Shown one piece after another: positions 18,936-27,630 of a stretch of DNA of 64,000 nucleotides (position 1 is its first letter; each line of letters begins with the position of its first letter). The notes under the pieces were generated by a model. That model was not told the DNA's origin, searched no databases, and was given only the letters and a program-made list of their open reading frames with translations. The position numbers were made by a program, and so were the translations under genes. The stretch covers positions 310,001-374,000 of the forward strand of contig NZ_CP083957.1 in the NCBI RefSeq assembly GCF_006442795.2, in the 5' to 3' direction. The DNA is from Mesorhizobium sp. B1-1-8 (GTDB lineage Bacteria; Pseudomonadota; Alphaproteobacteria; Rhizobiales; Rhizobiaceae).

Positions 18936-19391
18936 CGCCCTGAGCCCTTGTTACCGCCCGAATCGGTTCACCCCAGCCACTATTTTGCCCCTGATCGACA
19001 TTTGCAAGCGGCCCTTACAGGAAACATAAAGCACGGGAAAGCATTGCTTTTTCCATGTTGAGACATGTTGATCGGCAAGGAAATTGCTTTTTGAGCTGCG
19101 TAGCCTGATTTTCGCAGCGATGGAATTTCGCTTCGGATCGTTCAGAACCGCCAGGCAGCGCAGACGGCTTGGTTGACAGTGCCTTTCCTGCATTGTTGCC
19201 ATAGGCCAATGTCGGCTTCGCTGAATTAAACCAATCGGGTGTTCGCTGATCAATGGCTGCAGGTGGCGAAATCGCGATTTAGAGCGTGGTCGTCGCGAAT
19301 GTCCGCTTAGGCCGTGGCAAAGCTGGCATCAACGGCCGGCATGAGGCGGGATGACCAATAAAGGAGCCGAGCCTTTCAGATGCTGGCGTCG
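18936..19391. other. Non-coding stretch
   Basis: I see nothing recognisable in these 456 bp. Minus-strand open frames here are Cys/Ser-rich and start without ribosome sites. Confidence 0.4.
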
Positions 19392-19616
19392 TTAGCTTGC
19401 GCCGGCACCTGTAGAACCCTGGTTTTCGTCAAGCTCTTCATGAAGCCGACTTATTGCCTCGACGAGGGCATCCGCTGCTTCGCGGTCCAAGGCAAGGTCT
19501 AATAAGCCGCCCGTCGTCCGAATGGAGAGGATGCCAAACGCCCCCTTCTCATCCTCAACCGTGGTTACGTGGAACTCGGTCGGCACGAAAGGCGCATCTC
19601 TTTCACTTTGGCGCAT
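19392..19616 (-). CDS. Small conserved-type hypothetical protein (74 residues)
   Basis: The sequence alternates strands and one helix: FHVTTVEDEKGAFGILSIRT, then a strand LLDLALDREAADALVEAISR, and an acidic tail. AGGTGAACG precedes the ATG at 19616. This strand-strand-helix pattern recurs in small rhizobial proteins of unknown role. It is divergent from the next small gene, with about 100 bp between them. Confidence 0.6.
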   Translation of the reverse strand: MRQSERDAPFVPTEFHVTTVEDEKGAFGILSIRTTGGLLDLALDREAADALVEAISRLHEELDENQGSTGAGAS

Positions 19617-19714
19617 CGTTCACCTATGTTAAGGGGAACGACAATCGCGCAATCGGATTTCGTTTTCAAGCGACTGCAGGTCGTAGATGCCGATCACATT
19701 GTTGGAGATGAGAG

Positions 19715-19948
19715 ATGAACACTGACGAGATGCAAGCCATTGCCGACACTCTGATGCGCGTCGTTACGCCGGACATGAAGCCCAAGCAGCTAATGAAGGC
19801 CGTTAAGAAGCTGCATCCGAATGCCTCAAAGAGGGGCATCGCCAGGGCAGCCTTCTATTCGATCATCGCCCATGCTGAAGAAGATCAAGGTAAGGCGAAG
19901 AACCTTCAAGCTTTCGCGATAGCCGAGCGGGTCGGCGAAGAAGCATAG
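19715..19948 (+). CDS. Small basic helical hypothetical protein (77 residues)
   Basis: GGAGATGAGAG precedes the ATG. The protein is mostly helical and Lys-rich in the middle (KPKQLMKAVKKLHPNASKRG), which could suit nucleic-acid binding, and ends with an acidic helix. I do not recognise a family. Its context among small stress-type genes suggests a minor regulatory or adaptation role, but that is a guess. Confidence 0.6.
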   Translation: MNTDEMQAIADTLMRVVTPDMKPKQLMKAVKKLHPNASKRGIARAAFYSIIAHAEEDQGKAKNLQAFAIAERVGEEA

Positions 19949-20089
19949 AGTGCCGCCGACTGTGGAACTGTGATCAGAACAGAGACCGCTCAACCGGAGG
20001 CTGCTGCGGAAGCTCTGTGTGTCAGGCTTCTCGACCAAATCGTGGGTTTCTCCGGCATTTCCCGAGCTAGACAGCCAACCCACTAGCGG

Positions 20090-20390
20090 CTAAATTGCTG
20101 GACCCCGATGCTGAAAGAATTGCAGGAATAGTTCCCGCTCGGTGGTGATGTCGAGCTTCTCGTAAATGCGGCGACGGTGGTTCTTCACCGTACCGACGGT
20201 GATGCTGAGCCGCTCGGCGATTTTGGCGGTCGGATGCCCGGCGAGGATCAATTGCACCAGCTCGCGCTCGCGCCGCGATAGCTCCGGCCACAGGCTTTCC
20301 GGAATGCTCGGCTGCTGCTGAGGCGAGGCGCCAGGGCCGGTTGGCGCCGAGGTGCGGGAAAAGTCGCTGCCGTGCGCCTTGATGTCCAGC
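20090..20390 (-). pseudogene. LuxR-family regulator, C-terminal remnant
   Basis: The end of this frame reads LSRRERELVQLILAGHPTAK, then TVGTVKNHRRRIYEKLDITT and ERELFLQFF. It is a complete LuxR-type DNA-binding domain, closely similar to the end of the intact regulator at 62297-63349. Similarity continues upstream only to GSDFSRTSA (matching GTDFGAAPG of the intact protein) and then stops at about 20380-20395. There the frame runs into the antisense of a permease gene. The first roughly 285 residues are gone. This is one side of a deletion junction. Confidence 0.75.
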
Positions 20391-20392
20391 GC

Positions 20393-22313
20393 ATCAACAC
20401 CGTGACGGATATCGTCGTCGCGATCGTGCAGCCGGCTTTCCGCGCGCTTTCGGCCGTGCTCGATGCACCGATGCGGGCTACACGTCTGGTCCTCGTCTGG
20501 TTGCCGTGGCCGGCGGTAATGCTGGCTGTCGCGGTACTCGCCTCGAAATCGAGTGGTGCGAAGCTCGCCGCCTTTGCCGTGCTGGCGCTCGCCTACATCC
20601 TGCTTGCCGGCTACTGGCCGCAAAGCATGAGCACGCTGTCGCTGGTGCTGCTGGCCGTGCCGATCTCCGTTGCTCTTGGCTTTTGGCTTGGCGTGTTGGG
20701 TCATGGCAGACCGGGGCTGCGGCCGGCACTGCTCGGCGCACTCGACCTGATGCAGACCGTGCCTGCCTTCGCCTATCTTATCCCGCTGCTTCTTTTGTTC
20801 GGCTTCGGCCCTGTGGTCGGGCTGATCGCCAGCGCCATCTACGCGACGCCGCCGATGGTGCGCAACACCATGCTCGGGCTCGACCGCGTGCCATCCGATA
20901 TCAGCGAGGCCGGGCTGATGAGCGGCTGCACGCGCCGCCAGCAATTCTGGCAGGTCGAAGTGCCGACCGCACTGCCGCAAATTCTCGTCGGCCTCAATCA
21001 GACGACGATGGCGGCTCTGTCGATGGTCATCGTCGCCGCCATCATCGGCGGCTTCGAGGACATCGGCTGGGAAGTGCTGTCGTCGATGCGCAAGGCCGAG
21101 TTCGGCCAGAGCATCCTGTCCGGCCTGGTGATCGCGCTGCTCGCCATCCTCGTCGATCGCCTGACGATCGGCTTTGCCAAGGAACGACCGACCGGACCGA
21201 CGGCCGCCATGACATGGATAACCGGCCGCAGGTTGGCGATGTTCTTGCTGCTTGCCGCGGCGCTGTCGATTGCCATTCGTGTCTTGTGGCCTGACGAGAG
21301 CTTGCTGCCTGCCAGTGGGCTGCGCATGCAGGTCGGCGGGGTCAATCAATGGCTGCTCGGCCTGGTGCGCGATTATGCCTGGTTCTTCGACGATGTGCGC
21401 AACAGCGTCCTCTATAGCCTGCTGCTGCCGCTCAGGATCGGCATTTCGGGAGCCGACACCTGCGCTCTGGGGCTTTGCATTATCGGCGTCGATGGCGGCT
21501 GGATATTGCGCGCTCATCCTGGCCGCCGCCGCGCTATCGACACGCGGCTTCGGGTGGCGGGCCGGCATGGTCGCGCTGGCGGCCGGCCTGATCCTGTTCA
21601 CCGGCTTCCTCGGTCTGCCTTGGCCGGTCTTTATCCTTGGCGTCGCCTTGCTTGCCTCACAGGTGGCAGGTATCGGACTTGGCCTTTTCGCGCTTGCCGG
21701 CTTTACCCTGATCCTGGTCAGCGGGCTGTGGCCCCAGCTTATCCAGTCGCTCTACCTCTGTACGCTGGCGGTGCTGCTGTGCCTGGCCATCGGCGGTGCG
21801 CTAGGTGTCTGGGCCGCCTACAGCGACCGCGTCTCGCGCATCCTGAAGCCGGCCTGCGACGCACTGCAGACCATGCCGCAATTCGTCTTTCTCATTCCGG
21901 CGCTGATGTTCTTCAAGGTCGGGGAATTCACCGCGCTGATCGCCATCATGCTCTATGCCATCGTGCCGCCGATCCGCTACGTCGAACATGGCTTGCGGCA
22001 TGTGCGTGTCGATGTCGTCGAGGCGGTCGAGCAGATGGGCGCGACCCCGACACAGACGCTGCTCCACGCCAAGCTGCCATTGGCGCTGCCGGTGGTGATG
22101 CTGGGGCTCAACCAGACCATCATGGCGGCCTTGTCGATGCTCGCCATTGCAGCGCTTGTCGGCACCCGCGATCTTGGGCAGGCTGTCTATGTCGCGCTCG
22201 GCAAGGCCGATGCCGGCATGGGTCTGATCGCTGGCCTGTCGATTGCGTTTCTCGCCATACTGGCCGACCGCATAATGCAGGGTTGGGTTGGGAAGTCAGA
22301 CCTTGGTGCTTGA
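20393..22313 (+). pseudogene. Tandem-domain glycine-betaine-type permease, truncated and frameshifted
   Basis: It matches the intact fused permease at 56419-58497 along almost its whole length (LQTVPAFAFLIPLLLLFGFGP versus LMQTVPAFAYLIPLLLLFGF). The first 40-60 residues are missing because similarity begins at INTVTDIVVAIVQ, right at the LuxR junction. Near 21450 the frame changes after LPLRIGISGA and resumes as PTPALWGFAL, implying a 1-base insertion or 2-base loss. The second half then reads on to 22313 with QTMPQFVFLIPALMFFKVGE. No ATPase or binding-protein gene accompanies it. It is almost certainly inactive. Confidence 0.82.
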
Positions 22314-22904
22314 TCAGCGTAACGGTCAACCCAGCCTCAACGCTTCAGGCTCATCCGCTGCAGCAAAAACTGCGCCGGCCGATCGCGGCCGACCTGATGA
22401 TCCGCGCGGGAAAAGCGGTCTGAGGCCATCGGGAAATGAACACTGAAACGTCGTCGCTGGCGGCCCGGCAGTCCGTTGGGGTGGCGTTGGGTTGACCGCC
22501 GGGCCTGACCGATCCGGGGATACGAATCGGCTGAAGCAACCGTAATATTAGTGAACCTGCATCAAAACCCGAACTGGCCGGTTTCCACCAGCTTATGTGC
22601 CATTTCGGGAAAGAAAGTTGGTATCCAGCTTGCGACGCATTTTCGGCCGGTTGATCCCGGTCCTGATTGCGCATTGTGATCAGGTTGCAGGCTCGCCGGG
22701 CTTGAGGCTGTTGGGGTCTTCGCCCGGCGAGTTTTGCTCTTCGGTGTGCCTTCCGACACAGACGGTCATTAGACCGAAGTCTAACCGGAGCACATAGGGG
22801 TCTGCGCCGAAACTGGCACCGGACCTTGGAGTTAACAGCCGCCGGCGGCCAGAGGCGTCCCCTCTGTCGTAGGCGCTTCGAAAAGCGTGGCGAGGATCAG
22901 TGAA
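22314..22904. other. Non-coding stretch
   Basis: These 591 bp show no recognisable gene. The first 100 bp continue an open frame after the permease remnant by chance. Confidence 0.4.
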
Positions 22905-23114
22905 ATGCCCATATCAGACGAATTGCGGGATGTAGCGTTGACGTTCGCGTGCCCCAGTTGCGGGCAGCAGATCACACGGAAAGGCTCATGGTTGAAATCC
23001 ATTTCCAGGTTCAGGTGTGATCGATGCGAAGCCAAGGTGAGGATCGGCTATCCCGACAAGGTCGCGATTTTCGAGAGGCACCAACAGCAACGTCGGCGGA
23101 TACTCACAGCCTGA
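22905..23114 (+). CDS. Small zinc-ribbon-like protein
   Basis: The 69-residue protein has CPSCGQ and CDRCEAK, two CxxC pairs 22 residues apart, which is the pattern of a zinc ribbon. A strand (RIGYPDKVAIF) and a basic tail (RHQQQRRR) follow. I chose the ATG at 22905 with AGGATC upstream; a GTG six codons earlier is possible. The role is unknown; such proteins often bind nucleic acid or help assemble complexes. Confidence 0.6.
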   Translation: MPISDELRDVALTFACPSCGQQITRKGSWLKSISRFRCDRCEAKVRIGYPDKVAIFERHQQQRRRILTA

Positions 23115-23725
23115 TTGCCCCAGGGTAACCTCCCCGATCTGGTGCCGGCCATCTACCCTGCCCAATTTAAGTCTCCTCCCAAAAATCCCGCAGCGTGGCG
23201 TGGCGAAGCGTCTCCTCGCCCTTAACGGTTCTCACGAGCCCCGCCAAGGCCAGGTTTCAATCATTCGGCTTTGCCTTTCTTCCTCCCCTTCGGCGGCGAC
23301 ACCGCTGCCTCGACTATGGAATATCTAGACTAGGGGTTGTTGTCGAATCGGAGTTTTCTGATCCTGAGCTGAAGGAACGGGTATCCCTTTAGTTGAATAC
23401 CCCCAAACGCGGTGACAACCCAACTAACCAAGGCCATTGCCGCCGCAAGCGCCGCTGGCACGCTTACATCAGTTCGGCGGTATGCCCATGACGCCTGACC
23501 GGCAGATAGAGGTCGGTGACGCACCAAGCGCTTGCCCCGGTGAGATCGAACCCCAGCAAGCACCTCATCGTGCCATGACCAAAAACATATCCATGGGACT
23601 GACACCCCAAACCAGATGCGAAAGAAACCTCTGCATCTCCCTCCCCCGCAGGAAGCATCATGCAACCTGCGAGCGATAGCAAGCGGCCCTAGCTCCGCTG
23701 CGCTCGCCAACCTGCCGGCTAGTGA
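23115..23725. other. Stretch without a convincing gene
   Basis: A minus-strand frame at 23330-23710 and an overlapping one at 23464-23682 (with LSLAGCMM, a lipobox-like start) are open but look unlike proteins elsewhere in the window and lack ribosome sites. I treat the stretch as non-coding or decayed. Confidence 0.35.
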
Positions 23726-23929
23726 TTACCAGCCCTGCATGTTGTACCAGTCATCGACATCGCGGCGGACGCGGTCCTTTTCGAGGCCATAGCGTTCCTG
23801 AATTTTGCCTTCGAGCTGGTCGCGCTTGCCGGCGATGCGGTCCAGGTCATCGTCGGTGAGCTTGCCCCACTGTTCCTTGACCTTGCCCTTCACCTGTTTC
23901 CAGTTTCCTTCGACGCGGTTCCAATCCAT
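23726..23929 (-). CDS. CsbD-family stress protein
   Basis: This is a 67-residue CsbD protein with the hallmark MDWNRVEGNWKQVKGKVKEQ and DDLDRIAGKRDQLEGKIQER. It is hydrophilic, probably intrinsically flexible, and belongs to the general stress response. AGGAGACC lies nine bases before the ATG. A perfect EcfG-type promoter lies just upstream, as expected for such genes in alphaproteobacteria. The biochemical function of the family is not known. Confidence 0.92.
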   Translation of the reverse strand: MDWNRVEGNWKQVKGKVKEQWGKLTDDDLDRIAGKRDQLEGKIQERYGLEKDRVRRDVDDWYNMQGW

Positions 23930-23959
23930 GGTCTGTGGTCTCCTGTTAAACACAGCAAG

Positions 23960-23986
23960 CAAACGGGCGCTCTGCCGCGAAGTTCC
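23960..23986 (-). promoter_or_regulatory. EcfG (RpoE2)-type promoter for csbD
   Basis: Read on the minus strand, GGAAC (rc of 23982-23986) is followed by exactly 16 bases and CGTTTG (rc of 23960-23965). This fits the GGAAC-N16/17-CGTT consensus of the alphaproteobacterial general stress sigma factor. It would start transcription about 24 bases before the csbD start codon. Confidence 0.75.
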
Positions 23987-24243
23987 AACGGAAAGCTTTT
24001 CTCGAAATCGCCCGGTGGTGCTACCGCCTTCGTCATGAGCCAACCGCCGCATTAGGTCGGCTCGTCGAGCAGCGGCGTGATGCGTCCGGTTGCTCATGCA
24101 CCCAGTTCCAGCGGCTCGTGCCCCCGGCTGCTCGTGCCAGATGACTTGCCGCAGATCGCGCGTATCGACCTGCTGGCCGCAGGGCGCGCCGCCGCCGAAG
24201 AAGGAAAAGGCCGAATGGCTGAAGCCTGGCCCTTGTCGGTCGG
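23987..24243. other. Intergenic, no gene seen
   Basis: This stretch separates csbD from the next small gene. Apart from the csbD promoter at its edge I see nothing recognisable in it. Confidence 0.4.
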
Positions 24244-24543
24244 GTGAAGTTCCTGAAGGCGAGGAGATGCTTCGCAACGCCTCGCTATGGGAAGGCTTTG
24301 ACGTTCCAAACGCTGGTCGACGGTGGCATGAAAGTGACAGCGCATCGCCAGACCAGCCCGTGCCATCACAGCCAGGTGCTCGACCTGGTGAAGCTCCGCG
24401 ACCGTTTCGTGCCAGACGCGCCGGCAATGGAATGCGATCTGAAGCCGAAGCTTCGGTGCGCCAGATGCGGCGGCAAGGCAGTCGGCGTCATCTACACGCC
24501 TGACATTACGCCGACCGCCGCGGCGGTAGGAAGAAGCCCATGA
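24244..24543 (+). CDS. Small Cys/His zinc-finger-like protein
   Basis: The C-terminal part has CHHSQVLDLVKLRDRF and then LRCARCGGKAVG, giving a C-H/C-C metal-site pattern, and ends with VIYTPDITPT. Short rhizobial proteins with this layout are familiar but untested. The start is unsure: the frame opens with a GTG at 24244, and an ATG at 24328 begins the clearly protein-like part (MKVTAH). The C-terminal CARCGG knuckle suggests a structural zinc site. Confidence 0.5.
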   Translation: MKFLKARRCFATPRYGKALTFQTLVDGGMKVTAHRQTSPCHHSQVLDLVKLRDRFVPDAPAMECDLKPKLRCARCGGKAVGVIYTPDITPTAAAVGRSP

Positions 24544-24715
24544 AGGGCGGCCCGGCGGCCAACTAATCTTGGGGAGTGATAAGCCGCCGGGCCTAGGGGG
24601 GACACCTAGGACGGGGAGAACCCGTCCCAGCATGATCCCGTTTGCGGCAGTTGGCAATTGCATAGCACCATATGCGGTTTTTGCCCGATGTAGACGCCAT
24701 GTTCGTGACGGGAAT

Positions 24716-25177
24716 TCAGTTGCGGGACACGGCACGCAATCGGTCAGCTTCATCATCGTATGCATTGAGCCAACCATGGACTGCCGCCAGTCTAACGTCG
24801 CGCGGCACCTTGGCAATCATCTTATCAAAATCCAGGATATGGTCCGGCCCCCCGGAAAGGGCTCGTCGTCGGTCCCAAGCTGACCTGCCAATCTCGAAAG
24901 CTTGTTCCGCTGACATTTCCACATTTGACCCGTCTTGAGCCAGGAGGGCTCGTTGCCACCAAATCCTGGCACGTTGATGCCCTTCCTCCAGTGCAATCTT
25001 GTCCCTACGTTCCTGATGATCCAGGCTCGCCGGTTGTCGCCAGTAGCCGGCCAGTCGCTCGGACTCGTCGCGGCTCAGGCCGACAAAGAGCTCGTTGCCG
25101 GCGTGGTCGACAACAAGTCGACGTTGCGCAGAAAAGGTTTGTCGCAATTCAGCCGGCAAATTTAAGGCGTTGCTCAT
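24716..25177 (-). CDS. Hypothetical protein (about 153 residues)
   Basis: The protein is charged and mainly helical, with WWQRALLAQDGSNVEMSAEQ and a C-terminal DVRLAAVHGWLNAYDDEADR. It has no signal peptide or membrane segment. I chose the ATG at 25175-25177 (MSNALNLP) within a slightly longer frame; the ribosome site is weak. I do not recognise a family. Composition and amphipathic helices suggest a real soluble protein. Confidence 0.5.
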   Translation of the reverse strand: MSNALNLPAELRQTFSAQRRLVVDHAGNELFVGLSRDESERLAGYWRQPASLDHQERRDKIALEEGHQRARIWWQRALLAQDGSNVEMSAEQAFEIGRSAWDRRRALSGGPDHILDFDKMIAKVPRDVRLAAVHGWLNAYDDEADRLRAVSRN

Positions 25178-25329
25178 AAGCCGCAGGATGGCGCAGCGTT
25201 CGAGCGCGCGCAAGCAGCCTCACTTAATGAGATGCCGCCGCCCTTGGCGAGGGTAGCGGCGGCCATAGTGTGCATTCGGCCACGGCGGGCGCCAGGATGC
25301 GATAGGCTCAAGTCTGGTGGTAGGAAGCC

Positions 25330-25509
25330 TTGGACAAACTTCCTGTCAGGCCGCTTCAGAAATCAATCGTGATCAACGGCCTGCCAATCGGTCACGCCGT
25401 TGAAAATGGCGAGACTATTCCGGAATGTTACGAGCGGCACGTTATCGGAGGACCTGGCTCCTTCATGGTTACTGCCAATAGCGCCGCCTCAGCGGGCAAT
25501 CACATATAA
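25330..25509 (+). pseudogene. DUF1194 (VWA-like) protein, C-terminal remnant
   Basis: A 59-codon stretch reads INGLPIGHAVENGETIPECY followed by ERHVIGGPGSFMV. DUF1194 proteins end with INGLPI, then YYRDCVIGGPGAFV, so the match is clear although short. The upstream VWA-like body is not present and the last part after SFMV is unlike the family. No ribosome site is seen. This is a decayed fragment. Confidence 0.45.
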
Positions 25510-25606
25510 GCTAGCGAGAGAATTGGCATGGTTCTCGCCGCCGATCGACGTGGCGAGCTTTCCTCCCATCTGATTGACCGCGTCCTCCGGCTCGAAATCA
25601 GCCCAG

Positions 25607-25984
25607 TCAGGCCGAAATGATCGCCCATAGCTGCGTCACCCCCATCGCAAGAACGAAGATGATGCTTACTCCGATGAACAGCACCACAGGTATCTGCTTA
25701 AGGTGATCGCCGAAGCGGCTAGCCGAGAAGTCCTCGACCGCATCGTCCAGCATTGCCTTTAAGTCATCCATGGCAGCCTTGGCTGCCAAGACACCATAAA
25801 CTGTGACTGCGACCACGATCGTCGCGAGCGCGACCCTGGCGGCTAGTCCTGCTGATGGTCCGTACGCCAGTATCGCGACCATGTTCGCGATACTGGCAAA
25901 AAAAATGATCGCATAAATCTGCGTCAGATGGGCAAGTCGCGCGGCCGCCGTCATCAAGTATTGGTCAACCGTGAGTTTCGCCAT
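25607..25984 (-). CDS. Small multi-pass membrane protein
   Basis: The 125-residue protein has three membrane segments: IYAIIFFASIANMVAILAYG, VALATIVVAVTVYGVLAAKA and the C-terminal VVLFIGVSIIFVLAMGVTQL. A cytoplasmic-looking acidic stretch (MDDLKAMLDDAVEDF) lies between the second and third. GGAGGAGC precedes the ATG at 25984 by a few bases, which decides this start over one five codons upstream. Function unknown. It lies next to the exported SnoaL-like gene, 42 bp downstream of it on the same strand. Confidence 0.65.
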   Translation of the reverse strand: MAKLTVDQYLMTAAARLAHLTQIYAIIFFASIANMVAILAYGPSAGLAARVALATIVVAVTVYGVLAAKAAMDDLKAMLDDAVEDFSASRFGDHLKQIPVVLFIGVSIIFVLAMGVTQLWAIISA

Positions 25985-26026
25985 GTGCTCCTCCTGCAAA
26001 TGACCTGCTTGGGCACCAGCTATCCA

Positions 26027-26479
26027 TCATTTCCCGGAATCGGAGTTCCATATGTCCCGGTAGAGCTTCCAGCCGCCGTCCTGTCCTTTCTTCCAGACCA
26101 CCACGTATTTCCCGGCTTCATCCACCAACTTCGAATCCTTACCCGGTGCCTTGACGGAGAAAGTCCCAGACTCATATGCAAAACCCCCGCTTTCCTGGAC
26201 CTCAAGCGTGGTGAGCTTGAGCTCCGATATGCCCATGTCGATCGCGCCCTGCCATAGTTTCTGGATATTCTGGCGGCCGTCGACTCGCGCCGTATCTGGC
26301 GGGAATGCAGCCGCGTCCTCCGCGTACTTCGATGCAACCCCAGCCGCATCCTTACTGTTGTATGCTTTCACGAACTCTGCATTAGCGGCTTCGATCGCTT
26401 CTTTCGCGGACTGGGCCTGGGCAGATCCGAGGCAGAGGGACGTGAAAACAACGACCAGCAGACAATGATTGAAAGTCAT
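26027..26479 (-). CDS. Exported SnoaL/DUF4440-like (NTF2-fold) protein
   Basis: A signal peptide ([20 protein letters not shown], cleavage after AQA) precedes a 125-residue NTF2-like domain. [20 protein letters not shown] and [15 protein letters not shown] are the classic opening helix and strand, and [11 protein letters not shown] the closing strand. Members of this fold are enzymes or ligand-binding proteins, and which one this is cannot be decided. GGAGGATGAG precedes the ATG. It probably acts in the periplasm. Confidence 0.8.
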   Translation of the reverse strand: MTFNHCLLVVVFTSLCLGSAQAQSAKEAIEAANAEFVKAYNSKDAAGVASKYAEDAAAFPPDTARVDGRQNIQKLWQGAIDMGISELKLTTLEVQESGGFAYESGTFSVKAPGKDSKLVDEAGKYVVVWKKGQDGGWKLYRDIWNSDSGK

Positions 26480-26689
26480 CTCATCCTCCCGTGTTCCGGT
26501 CTCTGGTTACTAGCTTCTCCACCGTGGAGACCAATAGTTTTGCTTCCGCGATTACGTCGATGGAGGGCAGACCGGCTCCGGCCAGCAACGATATTGCGGA
26601 AGAACCACAGAATTGGCTGGGCAAACCAGGAGCACGACTGCGCCGAAGTCCAGCGCGCCACTGGCACTGCCAGGGGACGTGGCGGCCAA

Positions 26690-26810
26690 TAAGGGTGCCA
26701 ATATCGGCGAGGCTCGGGCCGAGGACCCCTACGCTCCCAAACTGAAAGACGAAGGCGGCACGAGTGACGAACAAAACAGCAAGAATGGTCCAGCGGTTTC
26801 GCACTGGCAT
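26690..26810 (-). pseudogene. MFS transporter, N-terminal remnant
   Basis: MPVRNRWTILAVLFVTRAAF and VFQFGSVGVLGPSLADIGTL match the first membrane helix and loop of CynX/YycB-like MFS permeases. After GTLIG the expected LYxxPGxxxAxPGG continuation appears only as scrambled pieces in other frames, and the gene then ends. Only about 40 of 400 residues remain, so this is a remnant. Confidence 0.45.
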
Positions 26811-27630
26811 CCTCCAACTACCGCGCCTCGCGCGGTGTGCTCTTATTATATATTAGCAGAATGACATGTAAAACCAAGATGAAGCACCGGTTCGCACTCG
26901 GCGATCCGGTCATCGAGCCTTCTGATCGGCCCGACTTCATCAGACGTTTTGTCGAAGGCGCTCGCAATCCTTGGTTCGTGCAAGTGAACGAGCGCAGCGC
27001 ACGGGTGCTGGTAGGGCTTGGCGACCAGGTAAACTGTCTCGGCGTCTTCTGTACCCTTGTTACCGCATCCACCGGCCATTCCGCTTGACAATGCAGTCTG
27101 CTCGCCAGTTCTCCGCGAGTCTTCGGACTTCGTCGGGAGAGGCGGCGCACTAATCCTCTGCAAAGGAAAACTCCCTTTTTTGCAGCCAGCGCTCGAAATA
27201 GCGCACTGTCTCGTTGTGCTTTCCGGAAAAATCATGGGCGGGAAGCTCAAGTGCGTGTCGCCGGTCGGCGAGGAGCTGAACCTCGCGAAGACATCCCGCC
27301 CGCGCGATGCGCGGATGGTGCCGCCGTCGTTATGAAGGTCCGGCGGTTGGAAGAACCGCGGGAGATGATCCCGGCGAGCGCATGGCCTTTGGCGAAAGAG
27401 CGCTTGCGCCAATTCCCGGTTGGCTGAACCGGCGATGTCCGGTGTCGGAGGGAGGCAATCGATGGAACGACCGCCTGCCAAAAGCTGGCCACGCCGCGAT
27501 ACTAGGCCGAACTGAAAGCCGCGCTTCTTCGAGTGGGACCTCCAGCTTCGATCCGAATCTACAGCATTCTTCTGGCATCTGAGCTAATATATTGCGGCTG
27601 AGGAACCGAATTCAGCCTTGGGAGAGCTGT
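26811..27630. other. Gene-poor stretch upstream of the cyclase gene
   Basis: About 0.8 kb with no gene I can support. Frames at 26837-27088 (plus) and 26846-27481 (minus) are open but overlap each other and carry no motif or ribosome site. The promoter of the cyclase gene presumably lies at its right end. Confidence 0.4.

Noticed and set aside
20391..21601. Long minus-strand frame continuing the LuxR remnant (503 residues in total)
   Set aside because: Beyond the LuxR domain it is the antisense of the permease remnant, with Gln/His/Arg-rich sequence typical of shadow frames.
23330..23710. Possible lipoprotein or membrane protein
   Set aside because: Overlapping frames with no ribosome site, atypical composition and no family; kept as non-coding.
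26837..27088. Plus-strand 83-residue frame
   Set aside because: No motif, overlaps another open frame on the opposite strand, and has no ribosome site.
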